This document shows, in pieces, positions 16,975 to 23,595 of a DNA stretch of 27,218 nt. This DNA is from a virus. The position numbers and the translations under genes were made by a program. The stretch is taken from positions 1 to 27,218 of the IMG/VR virus record IMGVR_UViG_3300025889_000783; one strand, 5' to 3'. The notes under the pieces were generated by a model that ran no database searches, was not told the origin of the DNA, and worked only from the letters and a program-made list of their open reading frames with translations. The stretch's first letter is position 1. Each line of letters begins with the position of its first letter.

Positions 16975-17373
16975 ATGGACCGCCGGCGCCGATTCAATTG
17001 GCTACATGCCGCGCTCGCGGTTCCAATGCTCGTGCTCGGGCGCTTCGCCGCCTTCGGCGATCGCGATACGCTTTTCACCAACACACTCGCGCGCCAAGGA
17101 CTCGAAACCTTTTGGGGATCGGTTCTCATACTGGTCGGCGGCGCCATCGTGCTCACGTCGTACTTTAGGCACCGAGGATTGACCGTATTAATGCACGGCG
17201 TCACGGCGTTTGTAATGATTTGGACGTGGTACATCGCCGCCGTCATCGGCGGCGTGCATACGCCGACCGTCGAGCTTGCGCTCGGCTTGGGGCTCTTCCT
17301 GGCGGCGGCGACGCTGGCCGAGGCGCTCGAAAGTGTCAACATCCGGCGTTGCCGCGGCTCGAGGGCCGCGTGA
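16975..17373 (+). CDS. Four-helix membrane protein, possible lysis accessory
   Basis: A 132-residue protein with a basic N-terminus (MDRRRRFNW) and four likely transmembrane segments at about 10-26, 45-64, 70-92 and 97-117. No known family was recognised. It lies directly upstream of another membrane protein and the endolysin, so a role in lysis (holin, antiholin) or in superinfection exclusion is plausible. The start is two bases after the fiber gene stop (TGACATG). Confidence 0.6.
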   Translation: MDRRRRFNWLHAALAVPMLVLGRFAAFGDRDTLFTNTLARQGLETFWGSVLILVGGAIVLTSYFRHRGLTVLMHGVTAFVMIWTWYIAAVIGGVHTPTVELALGLGLFLAAATLAEALESVNIRRCRGSRAA

Positions 17374-17374
17374 C

Positions 17375-17779
17375 ATGACGCTGGCCGACACGCACGGGCT
17401 CGGTCAATGCGCCACCACCGCGACCACGTGGCTTTGCGGCGTTGTCGCCACGCTGGCCGATGCCGAGCTCATTTTCTCGAGCTCGCCGGCGCTCGGTTTC
17501 CTGCTCTTTTCCGCAGCCGGCGCGGGCGTCGGCTTTTGCGCGCGCCTCGAGGCCGGCAACTACGATCACGATCCGGTTGTTCGACGTGTTCGCTCGTTCG
17601 TCACCCGGCTCGCCATTGGCGCCGGCATCGGCGTGTGCGCCGCGATCGCGTGGCGCGGCTACGGTTCACCGCCGCCGGGCCTTTGGTTGCTTTGCACGGG
17701 CGCCGCGTCGGCGTTCCCGCTCGAGGCGGCGCGATGGATCAAAAAGCGATTTTTTCCGATCACTAGAGGCGAAGGCTGA
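17375..17779 (+). CDS. Holin-like membrane protein
   Basis: A 134-residue protein with likely membrane segments at about 37-57, 77-94 and 101-118 and a basic C-terminal tail (ARWIKKRFFPITRGEG). Position immediately before the endolysin gene, size and topology fit a holin, which would form the membrane pore releasing the endolysin. No family-specific motif was identified. The spacing from the previous gene (TGACATG) repeats the pattern seen at that gene's own start. Confidence 0.55.
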   Translation: MTLADTHGLGQCATTATTWLCGVVATLADAELIFSSSPALGFLLFSAAGAGVGFCARLEAGNYDHDPVVRRVRSFVTRLAIGAGIGVCAAIAWRGYGSPPPGLWLLCTGAASAFPLEAARWIKKRFFPITRGEG

Positions 17780-17783
17780 CAAC

Positions 17784-18323
17784 ATGAACCGATTTGATCG
17801 CGTCATCGAGGGCTTGCCCTTGCGCGAGGGCATCTACAGCAAAGACCCGAACGACCGCGGCAACTGGACCGGCGGGCGCATCGGCGCCGGCGTCCTCAAG
17901 GGCACCAAGTACGGCATCTCGGCGGCGAGCTATCCCAATCTCGACATCGACAATCTCACGTGGTCCGAGGCGCGCGCCATCTACCGCCGAGACTTTTGGG
18001 ACGTCTTGCAATGCGACGAGCTCGGCGCGCCGCTCGACGATTTCCTTTTCGACTTCGCCGTCAATTCAGGCGCGCAGCGCGTAGCGGGCCTATTGCAATC
18101 GGCCGTCGGCACGATCCGCGACGGCATCATCGGCCCCAAAACGATCGCCGCCTATCTTCGGCGATCGCCGCGTGACGTCCTGCGGGCGCTTTTCGTCGAG
18201 CGCGCCATGATTTTCGCCCTCGACCCGACCGACCGGTATCACGGCCGCGGATGGTTCGCTCGCCTGTTCGATGTCCTCGAGCCGGCGCTCCTCGATTTGC
18301 ATACGCCGGCCGCGCCGGATTAG
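17784..18323 (+). CDS. Endolysin, glycoside hydrolase family 108 with peptidoglycan-binding C-terminus
   Basis: A 179-residue protein. The N-terminal segment (Glu15 in LREGIYSKDPNDRGNWTGG, then KYGISAASYP) is the GH108 N-acetylmuramidase active-site region, where the Glu is the catalytic acid. Residues about 90-170 (LLQSAVGTIRDGIIGPKTIAAY, split here, then LRALFVERAMIFALD) match the PG_binding_3 domain that normally follows. No signal peptide is evident, so release would depend on a holin. A GAGGCGAAGG leader stands upstream. It is flanked by membrane-protein genes on both sides. Confidence 0.85.
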   Translation: MNRFDRVIEGLPLREGIYSKDPNDRGNWTGGRIGAGVLKGTKYGISAASYPNLDIDNLTWSEARAIYRRDFWDVLQCDELGAPLDDFLFDFAVNSGAQRVAGLLQSAVGTIRDGIIGPKTIAAYLRRSPRDVLRALFVERAMIFALDPTDRYHGRGWFARLFDVLEPALLDLHTPAAPD

Positions 18324-18331
18324 GGGGGGGT

Positions 18332-18904
18332 ATGGGTCCGCTTGTCCCTGTAGCGTTGGAAATCGCCCGCGTCGCGGCCCCTGGCCTAATTCGCTGGCTG
18401 TCCGGCTCCGACAAAGCGGCCGCCGTCGCCGAGGAGCTCGTCGGCGTCGCGCAGGAAGTCACCGGCGCCACGTCGCCGGCCGCCGCCGTGCAAAGACTGC
18501 GTGCCGACCCGGCGCTCGTGCTCCAATTGCAAGCGCGAACGGTCGAAATCGACGCCCGGCTCGAGGAGGCATACTTAGCCGACAGGCAAGACGCTCGAAA
18601 AATGACCGTCGAGCTTGCCAAGTCCGGCGACACCTCCTCGCGCGATCGAAAATTCTTTATGGTGCGGCTCGACGTCGTCGGCCTCGTGCTCGGCCTCGCC
18701 GGCATGGTCCTCCTCGGCTGGCTCAAGAGCCAATACCCCGACAGTGTGAGCGACGGCGTTTTCGGCGCGCTCCTCGCCCAACTGTCGACCATCACCTCAT
18801 ACTTCGGGCTGTGCCTGCGTGACGCGCATCAATTCGAATTCGGCTCGAGTCGCGGCTCGCAAGACAAAACCGAAATGCTCGCCCGCGGCGCCGGGAAACC
18901 ATAG
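18332..18904 (+). CDS. 3TM holin family protein (GTA_holin_3TM-like)
   Basis: A 190-residue protein. The N-terminal third is helical and amphipathic (ALEIARVAAPGLIRWLSGSD). The middle has the LQLQARTVEIDARLEEAYLA and DRQDARKMTVELAKSGDTSS charged helix typical of 3TM phage and GTA holins. Membrane segments lie at about 113-132 and 140-160. It follows the endolysin gene after a run of eight G residues (18323-18330) that doubles as the ribosome site. It is the best holin candidate of the cluster. Confidence 0.7.
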   Translation: MGPLVPVALEIARVAAPGLIRWLSGSDKAAAVAEELVGVAQEVTGATSPAAAVQRLRADPALVLQLQARTVEIDARLEEAYLADRQDARKMTVELAKSGDTSSRDRKFFMVRLDVVGLVLGLAGMVLLGWLKSQYPDSVSDGVFGALLAQLSTITSYFGLCLRDAHQFEFGSSRGSQDKTEMLARGAGKP

Positions 18905-18919
18905 CGGGCGCGCGCGCCA

Positions 18920-19273
<354 letters not shown>

Positions 19274-19285
19274 ATCGCTGAGTGT

Positions 19286-19540
19286 CTACGCCGAGGCCGG
19301 TTTGTCTACGCTTTTGCCCACAGCGCGCGACCACGCGGCCATTGTTTTGAGCGCGAAACCGCCGTCGCCGGGCTTACAAAACACCGACGGCCCGCGCCGG
19401 CCGCATGCCGTACATGCGACCCAAAACTCGTTTTTAGTATGCCCGCCGCCGATGCCCGCGTGGGCTTCGCCGTGAATCTCGAGGCGCGTCTCGCCGTCGA
19501 CGCATGCCGGATTCGGGCATGGCGCCGGGACCGGCGCCAT
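19286..19540 (-). CDS. Lar-like zinc-ribbon protein (restriction-alleviation type)
   Basis: An 84-residue protein starting MAPVPAPCPNPACVDGE. Two Cys pairs (C8 with C13, then C-T-A-C in WVACTACGRRGP) are spaced like a zinc ribbon, followed by an A-W-S-R end. This is the layout of Lar-type proteins, small phage zinc-ribbon proteins named for the Rac prophage restriction-alleviation protein. Function here is by resemblance only. The start shares an A with the preceding stop (TGATG), so it is coupled to the coiled-coil gene. A longer upstream extension would overlap that gene fully and is rejected. Confidence 0.6.
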   Translation of the reverse strand: MAPVPAPCPNPACVDGETRLEIHGEAHAGIGGGHTKNEFWVACTACGRRGPSVFCKPGDGGFALKTMAAWSRAVGKSVDKPASA

Positions 19541-19725
19541 CAATTCGCGGCCCCTTGCCCGTCGAGATAACAGTTTATCGCCGCCTGCGCCTCGCTCAAT
19601 TCCTCGAGGGCGCAATTTACGGCGTTCCGAGCGAACGCCGCTTGCTTTCTTGCGTCCTCGAGCGCCGATTGTGCGCGGGATAATTCCTCGTGAAGCTCGG
19701 CGATGTTGCGCTTCGTGTCGCTCAC
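19540..19725 (-). CDS. Small coiled-coil hypothetical protein
   Basis: A 61-residue protein, almost entirely helical (ELHEELSRAQSALEDARKQA followed by more heptad-like repeats), ending YLDGQGAAN. The GTG start at 19725 overlaps the integrase stop, and its stop overlaps the next start, so it is translated as part of the integrase operon. It could be a small regulator or structural helper. No family was recognised. Confidence 0.55.
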   Translation of the reverse strand: MSDTKRNIAELHEELSRAQSALEDARKQAAFARNAVNCALEELSEAQAAINCYLDGQGAAN

Positions 19726-20726
19726 TTCGCGGCCTCCTGTTCGTCCGGCGGATCGATCCAGTCAAGGCCGGCGGCCTCAATGTATGTTTGCGTCATTGCC
19801 TTGCTCGAGTGCCCACCGAGCCGGCGCGCATTCTTGCCCTGGCGCTCGGCGTCGGTAATGGCCCGATGCCGCAAATCGTGAAAGTGTGCATCGGTCACGC
19901 CGGCGGCGTTGCACGCGCGTTCCCATGCCGAATTTGCGCCGCTATACGTCAACGGCTGGCCGGCGCGCGTGTGCACGACCCACAACGACGACACCTTAGT
20001 CGCCACGCGGCACCGCTCGAGCACCGCGCGCAATCGGGGCGTCATGCGGATCGGGACGGCGACAGCCGTTTTTTTCTGGACCTTCGCCGGCCGGAAAATG
20101 ATGCCATCGGCGCGGACGTCCGACCATTTGAGCGACAGCAAGTCGCCGATTCGCTGCCCGGTCACGAGCGCCAAGTCGACGAGTCCGGCCGTCATCGCCG
20201 AGGATTTCGCCTTGATGCGCGCGATTTCCTCGTCGGTCAAATACCTCGAGCGCGCGCTCACCGAAAAGCTCGCAATCTCGCGGACCGGATTGTCATCACG
20301 CCGGCCGCGGCGTACCGCGTAGCTCATAATGAGAAGAAGCAACGATCGATACGCATTGCCGGCGCGCGGGCGATCCTTCCATTGATCGACGAAGTCGGCC
20401 ACGTCCGACGGGCGCACGTCGGCGACTTCGAAGTCGCGGAAAGCCTCGGCGATGACGACGGCCATGCGCTCATATTCTTTTTTCGTCGCCGGCGAATACT
20501 TGCCGAGCTCCGCGCCTTTCCATGCCGACACGATTGCCGGCATGGCCGAATCGCTCGGCGGCCGATGGAGTCTCGCGAGGGCATCGTAAAGCGCGGCCGG
20601 GCCCTCGTCGACGCGCGACAACGGCAACCATCGCCGCTTGAGCCGGCCGCGCCGATCGCGCTCGACGGACTGCGCGATCCAGAAATAGCGCCCGTTTTTT
20701 GCTGTGACCTTCGGCGGTAGTTTCAT
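19722..20726 (-). CDS. Tyrosine recombinase (phage integrase)
   Basis: A 334-residue protein. The N-terminal part (about 1-55) looks like an arm-binding domain, followed by a SAM-like core-binding domain (about 60-150) and the catalytic domain. Catalytic residues seen: Arg192 in TGQRIGDLLSLKW, a Lys at about 216-219, HxxR in His283-Asp-Leu-Arg286, His306 in LGGH and the nucleophile Tyr315 in TQTYIE. It would integrate the phage at the tRNA-Pro site whose 3' half lies about 480 bases beyond its end. The ATG at 20726 is chosen because it overlaps the DUF4224 gene stop (ATGA). Confidence 0.92.
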   Translation of the reverse strand: MKLPPKVTAKNGRYFWIAQSVERDRRGRLKRRWLPLSRVDEGPAALYDALARLHRPPSDSAMPAIVSAWKGAELGKYSPATKKEYERMAVVIAEAFRDFEVADVRPSDVADFVDQWKDRPRAGNAYRSLLLLIMSYAVRRGRRDDNPVREIASFSVSARSRYLTDEEIARIKAKSSAMTAGLVDLALVTGQRIGDLLSLKWSDVRADGIIFRPAKVQKKTAVAVPIRMTPRLRAVLERCRVATKVSSLWVVHTRAGQPLTYSGANSAWERACNAAGVTDAHFHDLRHRAITDAERQGKNARRLGGHSSKAMTQTYIEAAGLDWIDPPDEQEAAK

Positions 20727-20977
20727 CGCCCCACCTCGCGCACGCGCGGCCGGTTCACGTCGCGGCCGTTGGCGACGTAGCGCCCGTCGCATACGGCCTC
20801 ATAATGTGCTCGCTCGAGAACGCACCGGCCGAGCCGGTCAATGCGCGCACGCGGAAAGCCGAGCCGATGGAGCTCGGCCAATTGCTCGCCGGCGCGGCTG
20901 TAGCCCGTGACGTCGAAGAGCTCGAGGTGAGACAGCGTCGGCGCCGCGCCGATGGGGGTGACGGTTCCGGTTTGCAA
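20723..20977 (-). CDS. DUF4224 protein (integrase-associated, possible excisionase)
   Basis: An 84-residue protein containing LELFDVTGYSRAGEQLAELH then LGFPRARIDRLGRCVLERAH, the winged-helix-like DUF4224 pattern found directly before phage integrases. By position and size it may act as an excisionase or directionality factor; this is inference. The start is TTG at 20977, seven bases after a perfect AGGAGG (20990-20985 on the minus strand), so it is preferred over an upstream extension that lacks a ribosome site. ATGA links it to the integrase. Confidence 0.75.
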   Translation of the reverse strand: MQTGTVTPIGAAPTLSHLELFDVTGYSRAGEQLAELHRLGFPRARIDRLGRCVLERAHYEAVCDGRYVANGRDVNRPRVREVGR

Positions 20978-20999
20978 TGGCGGACCTCCTCGAATGTCA

Positions 21000-21368
21000 T
21001 CAAACGCCGGGCCGGGCGCGTGAGGGCCCCAAGCTCGGCCGGCCGTAAATGACGCATTCACGATCGATCACCGCGGCGCCCGATCGCCATGTGCTCTCGA
21101 GCACCATGTCGCCGTCATGCGCGATCGGACAGGGCGCCACGCTGGCCGTTTCCACCGCCGGCGCATCGATGGGCTCGAGCGTAGATTGCCCGAAAAGAAA
21201 ACCCACGCCAAACACGCCGACGACGGCGATGACGCGATCGACGAGGCGCGTGCGTTGCACGTGTACCTCGCGATGAATATGGGCCGGATAGTCAAAAGGC
21301 CGGGCCGGCATGTCGCGCGCCGGCGCCTCGCGTGTTCCTGTCGTGTCGCCGTAAATGCGCGCGCTCAC
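21000..21368 (-). CDS. Single-pass membrane protein, unknown
   Basis: A 122-residue protein with one clear transmembrane segment at about 44-62 (RVIAVVGVFGVGFLFGQS) and a short C-terminal part with two Cys. The first start is GTG at 21368, overlapping the preceding stop by GTGA; an internal ATG (residue 20) is an alternative. It is encoded in the leftward early operon. Superinfection exclusion or a similar membrane role is possible, but nothing in the sequence proves it. Confidence 0.5.
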   Translation of the reverse strand: MSARIYGDTTGTREAPARDMPARPFDYPAHIHREVHVQRTRLVDRVIAVVGVFGVGFLFGQSTLEPIDAPAVETASVAPCPIAHDGDMVLESTWRSGAAVIDRECVIYGRPSLGPSRARPGV

Positions 21369-21625
21369 GGGACGAGCTCCAACGCCGGCGCCGTCGAGAC
21401 GGTCAAGAAAACCACCGTGCGGCTGTACGCCGGGACGCGCTCGACATGCCGGCGCACCGCCGTCGTCAAGCGGCGCCGATCGTTTCGGCAGGCATCGAGG
21501 AGGGCGCGCAGAAAGACGAGCTCGGCGGCCGCCTGGGCGCGCATCGGTGCGCTATGGTCGAGTCGCTCGAGGAGCAACTCCGCGCGTTCAGATTCGGCTA
21601 CGGTTAAGACGACTTCGCCATGCAT
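21365..21625 (-). CDS. Small helical hypothetical protein, first gene of the integrase operon
   Basis: An 86-residue protein (MHGEVVLTVAESERAELLLE at the start, then an Arg-rich helix), with no recognised family. The start at 21625 has a GGGAG site 9 bases upstream; an N-terminal extension to 21709 is open but would run into the operator region. It is the first gene after the O1/O2 promoter, so its expression should follow immunity control. Confidence 0.5.
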   Translation of the reverse strand: MHGEVVLTVAESERAELLLERLDHSAPMRAQAAAELVFLRALLDACRNDRRRLTTAVRRHVERVPAYSRTVVFLTVSTAPALELVP

Positions 21626-21709
21626 GGCCGGGACTCCCGAGGACAAAGACATCACCGGGCCGGATGGCGCGGCGAGCCCGCGGGCGTCCAACGCACCGCG
21701 GCACGCCAC

Positions 21710-21753
21710 ACAATAACCTAAAGGTTATACGTAAAGCAATACCGACGGGTTAT
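21710..21753 (-). promoter_or_regulatory. Promoter of the leftward integrase operon with operators O1 and O2
   Basis: O1, at 21713-21728, is a 16-bp site with perfect arms ATAACC and GGTTAT. O2, at 21738-21753, reads AATACC-N4-GGTTAT. On the minus strand TTGCTT (21739-21734) and TATTGT (21715-21710) are separated by 18 bases. The -10 falls in O1 and the -35 overlaps O2, so a repressor bound at both would block the promoter. Confidence 0.6.
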
Positions 21754-22154
21754 ATTTTCGGGATGTTTCGCCGCGGCCGCATGCCGGGCTCGATCGGCCC
21801 GCCATTGCCGATGACGCGCGCGAACTCGACCACGTGCGAGCGTTGCTCGGCCGACAGTGCCGACAGGATTTCGAATAATTGGGAAAGGTCAGGGTCGGCC
21901 TCGATCGGCCGCGTCGGCGTCGACCGCATGCCGAGCAGATAGCGCGCCGACACGCCGAGCAACTCGCACATGATGAGCAACTCCTCGGCGCTCGGTTCGC
22001 CTTTCCCCGCGAGCCAGCGCGAGACGCGGGCGCGTGTGATCTTCGGCGCCCGGCGCGCCACCAGACGCACCAAGCCTTGCACCGTACAGCCCGCGGCCGT
22101 CATGGCGTCCAGCAACCGCTCACACAGCGCCGGCCTTAAGTCACGGTCGGTCAT
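21750..22154 (-). CDS. XRE-family HTH regulator (repressor-like)
   Basis: A 134-residue protein. Residues about 10-70 form a Cro/CI-type HTH (AAGCTVQGLVRLVARRAPKI, then VSRWLAGKGEPSAEELLIMC and GVSARYLLG). The C-terminal part is a short helical dimerisation-like region. No LexA-type peptidase domain is present, so repression would not be relieved by RecA cleavage. The ATG at 22154 has only a weak ribosome site, and a longer N-terminal extension without support is open upstream. Its 3' end meets operator O2. Confidence 0.7.
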   Translation of the reverse strand: MTDRDLRPALCERLLDAMTAAGCTVQGLVRLVARRAPKITRARVSRWLAGKGEPSAEELLIMCELLGVSARYLLGMRSTPTRPIEADPDLSQLFEILSALSAEQRSHVVEFARVIGNGGPIEPGMRPRRNIPKI

Positions 22155-22197
22155 TGCCAGCCTGTTCTTTTTTGTATTAGTGAACTCGCAGTCTGTT

Positions 22198-22260
22198 ATA
22201 GCGCATTTCTGGCCGCGTGTACGAGGCATTAATAGCGCATTTCTGGCCGCGTGTACGAGG
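22198..22260. repeat. 34-bp-period direct repeat upstream of the XRE regulator
   Basis: A 29-bp sequence at 22198-22226 recurs without change at 22232-22260, offset 34 bp; similarity continues for several bases beyond each copy. It fills the gap between the two leftward regulator genes. It could be a binding site for a regulator or a recent tandem duplication; the sequence cannot tell which. Confidence 0.85.
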
Positions 22261-22262
22261 AA

Positions 22263-22709
22263 TTAGTCATCCGCGCCGGCTTTTTCTGGCTTGGCGGATC
22301 CCGGTAGACGGCCGGCGGCCCGGTAGGCGCGCGCACGTCGGGCGCGTACGGACAGCGTCGACAGTACGCGGCGTTGATCGTCAGGGAGGAGGGCACGATA
22401 GTCCTCAATGAGCTCGCGCGGAATATCGGCCGGGAGCGGCTCATCGCCGCCGATGCGATCCATCCAGCCGGGCGCCTTGCCGAAATGGTACTCGAGCGCG
22501 CGCGCGAGTCGGTCGCCGATGTTGCGCCGGCTGGCCTCCTGCGACGACGTGATCCGATACAGGCTCACCGGCGACGCCAGATTGAGCCGCCGCGCGACCT
22601 CGGCCACGTTGCCGCCGCATTCTTCACGAAGTAACCGATCGTATTGGATAGCTCGAACTCGATGGATTGCTAACGTCGGCACGGTCAAGGCCCCCGGTGA
22701 AAATGACAC
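22263..22709 (-). CDS. HTH repressor-like protein (CI position)
   Basis: A 148-residue protein. The N-terminal half has GGNVAEVARRLNLASPVSLY, an HTH, followed by ASRRNIGDRLARALEYHFGK and APGWMD, a signature common in phage repressor N-terminal domains. The C-terminal part is basic (VRARRARAYRAAGR) with no peptidase motif. It is divergent from the Cro/YdaS-like gene with operators O3 and O4 between them, the classic CI-Cro arrangement. The GTG at 22709 gives 148 residues; a GTG at 22682 is an alternative start preceded by GGGGG. Confidence 0.7.
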   Translation of the reverse strand: MSFSPGALTVPTLAIHRVRAIQYDRLLREECGGNVAEVARRLNLASPVSLYRITSSQEASRRNIGDRLARALEYHFGKAPGWMDRIGGDEPLPADIPRELIEDYRALLPDDQRRVLSTLSVRARRARAYRAAGRLPGSAKPEKAGADD

Positions 22710-22723
22710 TGCATTGTCGCCGT

Positions 22724-22785
22724 ATCATATCCTCGAGGTAAGACACCACGGGGCTATTGCCGTTTCATAACCCAGAGGTTATATT
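22724..22785. promoter_or_regulatory. Divergent immunity promoter region with operators O3 and O4
   Basis: O4 (22767-22782) has perfect arms ATAACC-CAGA-GGTTAT. O3 (22727-22742) is degenerate: ATATCC-TCGA-GGTAAG. The rightward promoter reads TTGCCG (22757-22762), 17 bases, TATATT (22780-22785), with O4 in the spacer and -10. The leftward promoter for the CI-like gene is weaker: TATGAT (22729-22724) touches O3 and no good -35 is seen. Confidence 0.65.
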
Positions 22786-22792
22786 CGGCCGT

Positions 22793-23044
22793 ATGGACTT
22801 CCGACTCTATTGGGCTACCCTCCGCGGCGAAGCGCGCCACGACTTCGCCAAACGGTGTGAAACGACCGTCAATCACCTCAACAACGTCGCCTATTCTGGC
22901 CGGCGCGTCGGTGAAGGATTCGCCATCCGCCTCGAGCGCGAAACCGACGGCGCCGTCACGTGCGAAGAAATGCGCCCCGATGTCGATTGGTCCTACCTTC
23001 GCGGGACCGCCCCACGCGCCGCCGGCGCCTTTCGGCCAGGCTAG
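22793..23044 (+). CDS. Cro/YdaS-like HTH regulator
   Basis: An 83-residue protein beginning MDFRLYWATLRGEARHDFAK. The region RCETTVNHLNNVAYSGRRVG followed by ALERE-like residues (GFAIRLERETDGAVTCEEMR) and PDVDWSYLRG is the YdaS/Cro-type HTH pattern used as antirepressor-side regulator. It is divergent from the CI-like gene and its ATG lies only 7 bases after the -10 box, so the mRNA may be leaderless. It is the first gene of the rightward early operon. Confidence 0.75.
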   Translation: MDFRLYWATLRGEARHDFAKRCETTVNHLNNVAYSGRRVGEGFAIRLERETDGAVTCEEMRPDVDWSYLRGTAPRAAGAFRPG

Positions 23045-23050
23045 ACCCGC

Positions 23051-23284
23051 ATGCGCCGCGCCCCCGATTTCGACGCCAGACTCAAGCGCGCGGCGTTCCT
23101 GCGGTTCCAAGGCTATTCGCTCCAACAAATCGCCGAATGTACGCGCTTACGCGAGGACACGTTGAGCCGGCTTTTTAAGGACATCGGCCCCTACCAACGG
23201 CGCGAGCCCGACGGGAGCATCGTCACCGCCGCGCGTACGGCTCGGCCGTATCCGGGCGCTCGAAACCTCGCTCGCTGGCAATGA
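23051..23284 (+). CDS. Small HTH DNA-binding protein
   Basis: A 77-residue protein. Residues about 12-45 (AAFLRFQGYSLQQIAECTRL, then REDTLSRLFKDIG) form a sigma/transposase-like HTH, similar to the N-terminal HTH of small terminase-like or regulatory phage proteins. The C-terminus is basic. Located between the Cro-like gene and the replication genes, it may regulate early transcription or aid replication; neither is shown. Confidence 0.55.
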   Translation: MRRAPDFDARLKRAAFLRFQGYSLQQIAECTRLREDTLSRLFKDIGPYQRREPDGSIVTAARTARPYPGARNLARWQ

Positions 23285-23595
23285 CGACGCCCATGACCAT
23301 CGCCGAGCGCATCGCCAACGATCCGACCTTGCCCGGCCGCGTCCTGCAATTGCGCCTCGCGCCGGCCGAATGGCGCCGGCTCATCGAGTACAACGTCGCC
23401 CACTTTATCGCCGACAACATCATCAAGGCCGGGCTCGACCTTGCCGGGCGCCGCGCCGAGCTCGAGCTCGTGCCCGATACCGTGCGCCGCGCCGTCGAAG
23501 CCAACCTCGTCCGCTACTTTTCCGGCCGCGCCGAGCTTCGTGCCCGCGATCGCGCGCATGCGCCCGGCGCCGTCGATTTCACCGGCGAACTATGA
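23281..23595 (+). CDS. Hypothetical protein of the early operon
   Basis: A 104-residue mostly helical protein (MTTPMTIAERIANDPTLPGR, then RLIEYNVAHFIADNIIKAGL). It is linked by ATGA overlaps to the upstream HTH gene and to the primase gene downstream, so the three are translated together. No family was recognised. The position suggests a replication accessory role. Confidence 0.6.
   Translation: MTTPMTIAERIANDPTLPGRVLQLRLAPAEWRRLIEYNVAHFIADNIIKAGLDLAGRRAELELVPDTVRRAVEANLVRYFSGRAELRARDRAHAPGAVDFTGEL

Noticed and set aside
21763-21942. Plus-strand frame starting at ATG 21763 behind GGTTATATT
   Set aside because: It resembles the Cro promoter layout but lacks a -35 box, is antisense to the XRE regulator and has no recognisable product.
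22198-22260. CRISPR array
   Set aside because: Only two repeat copies with a 5-base gap between them and no spacers of normal length or cas genes.
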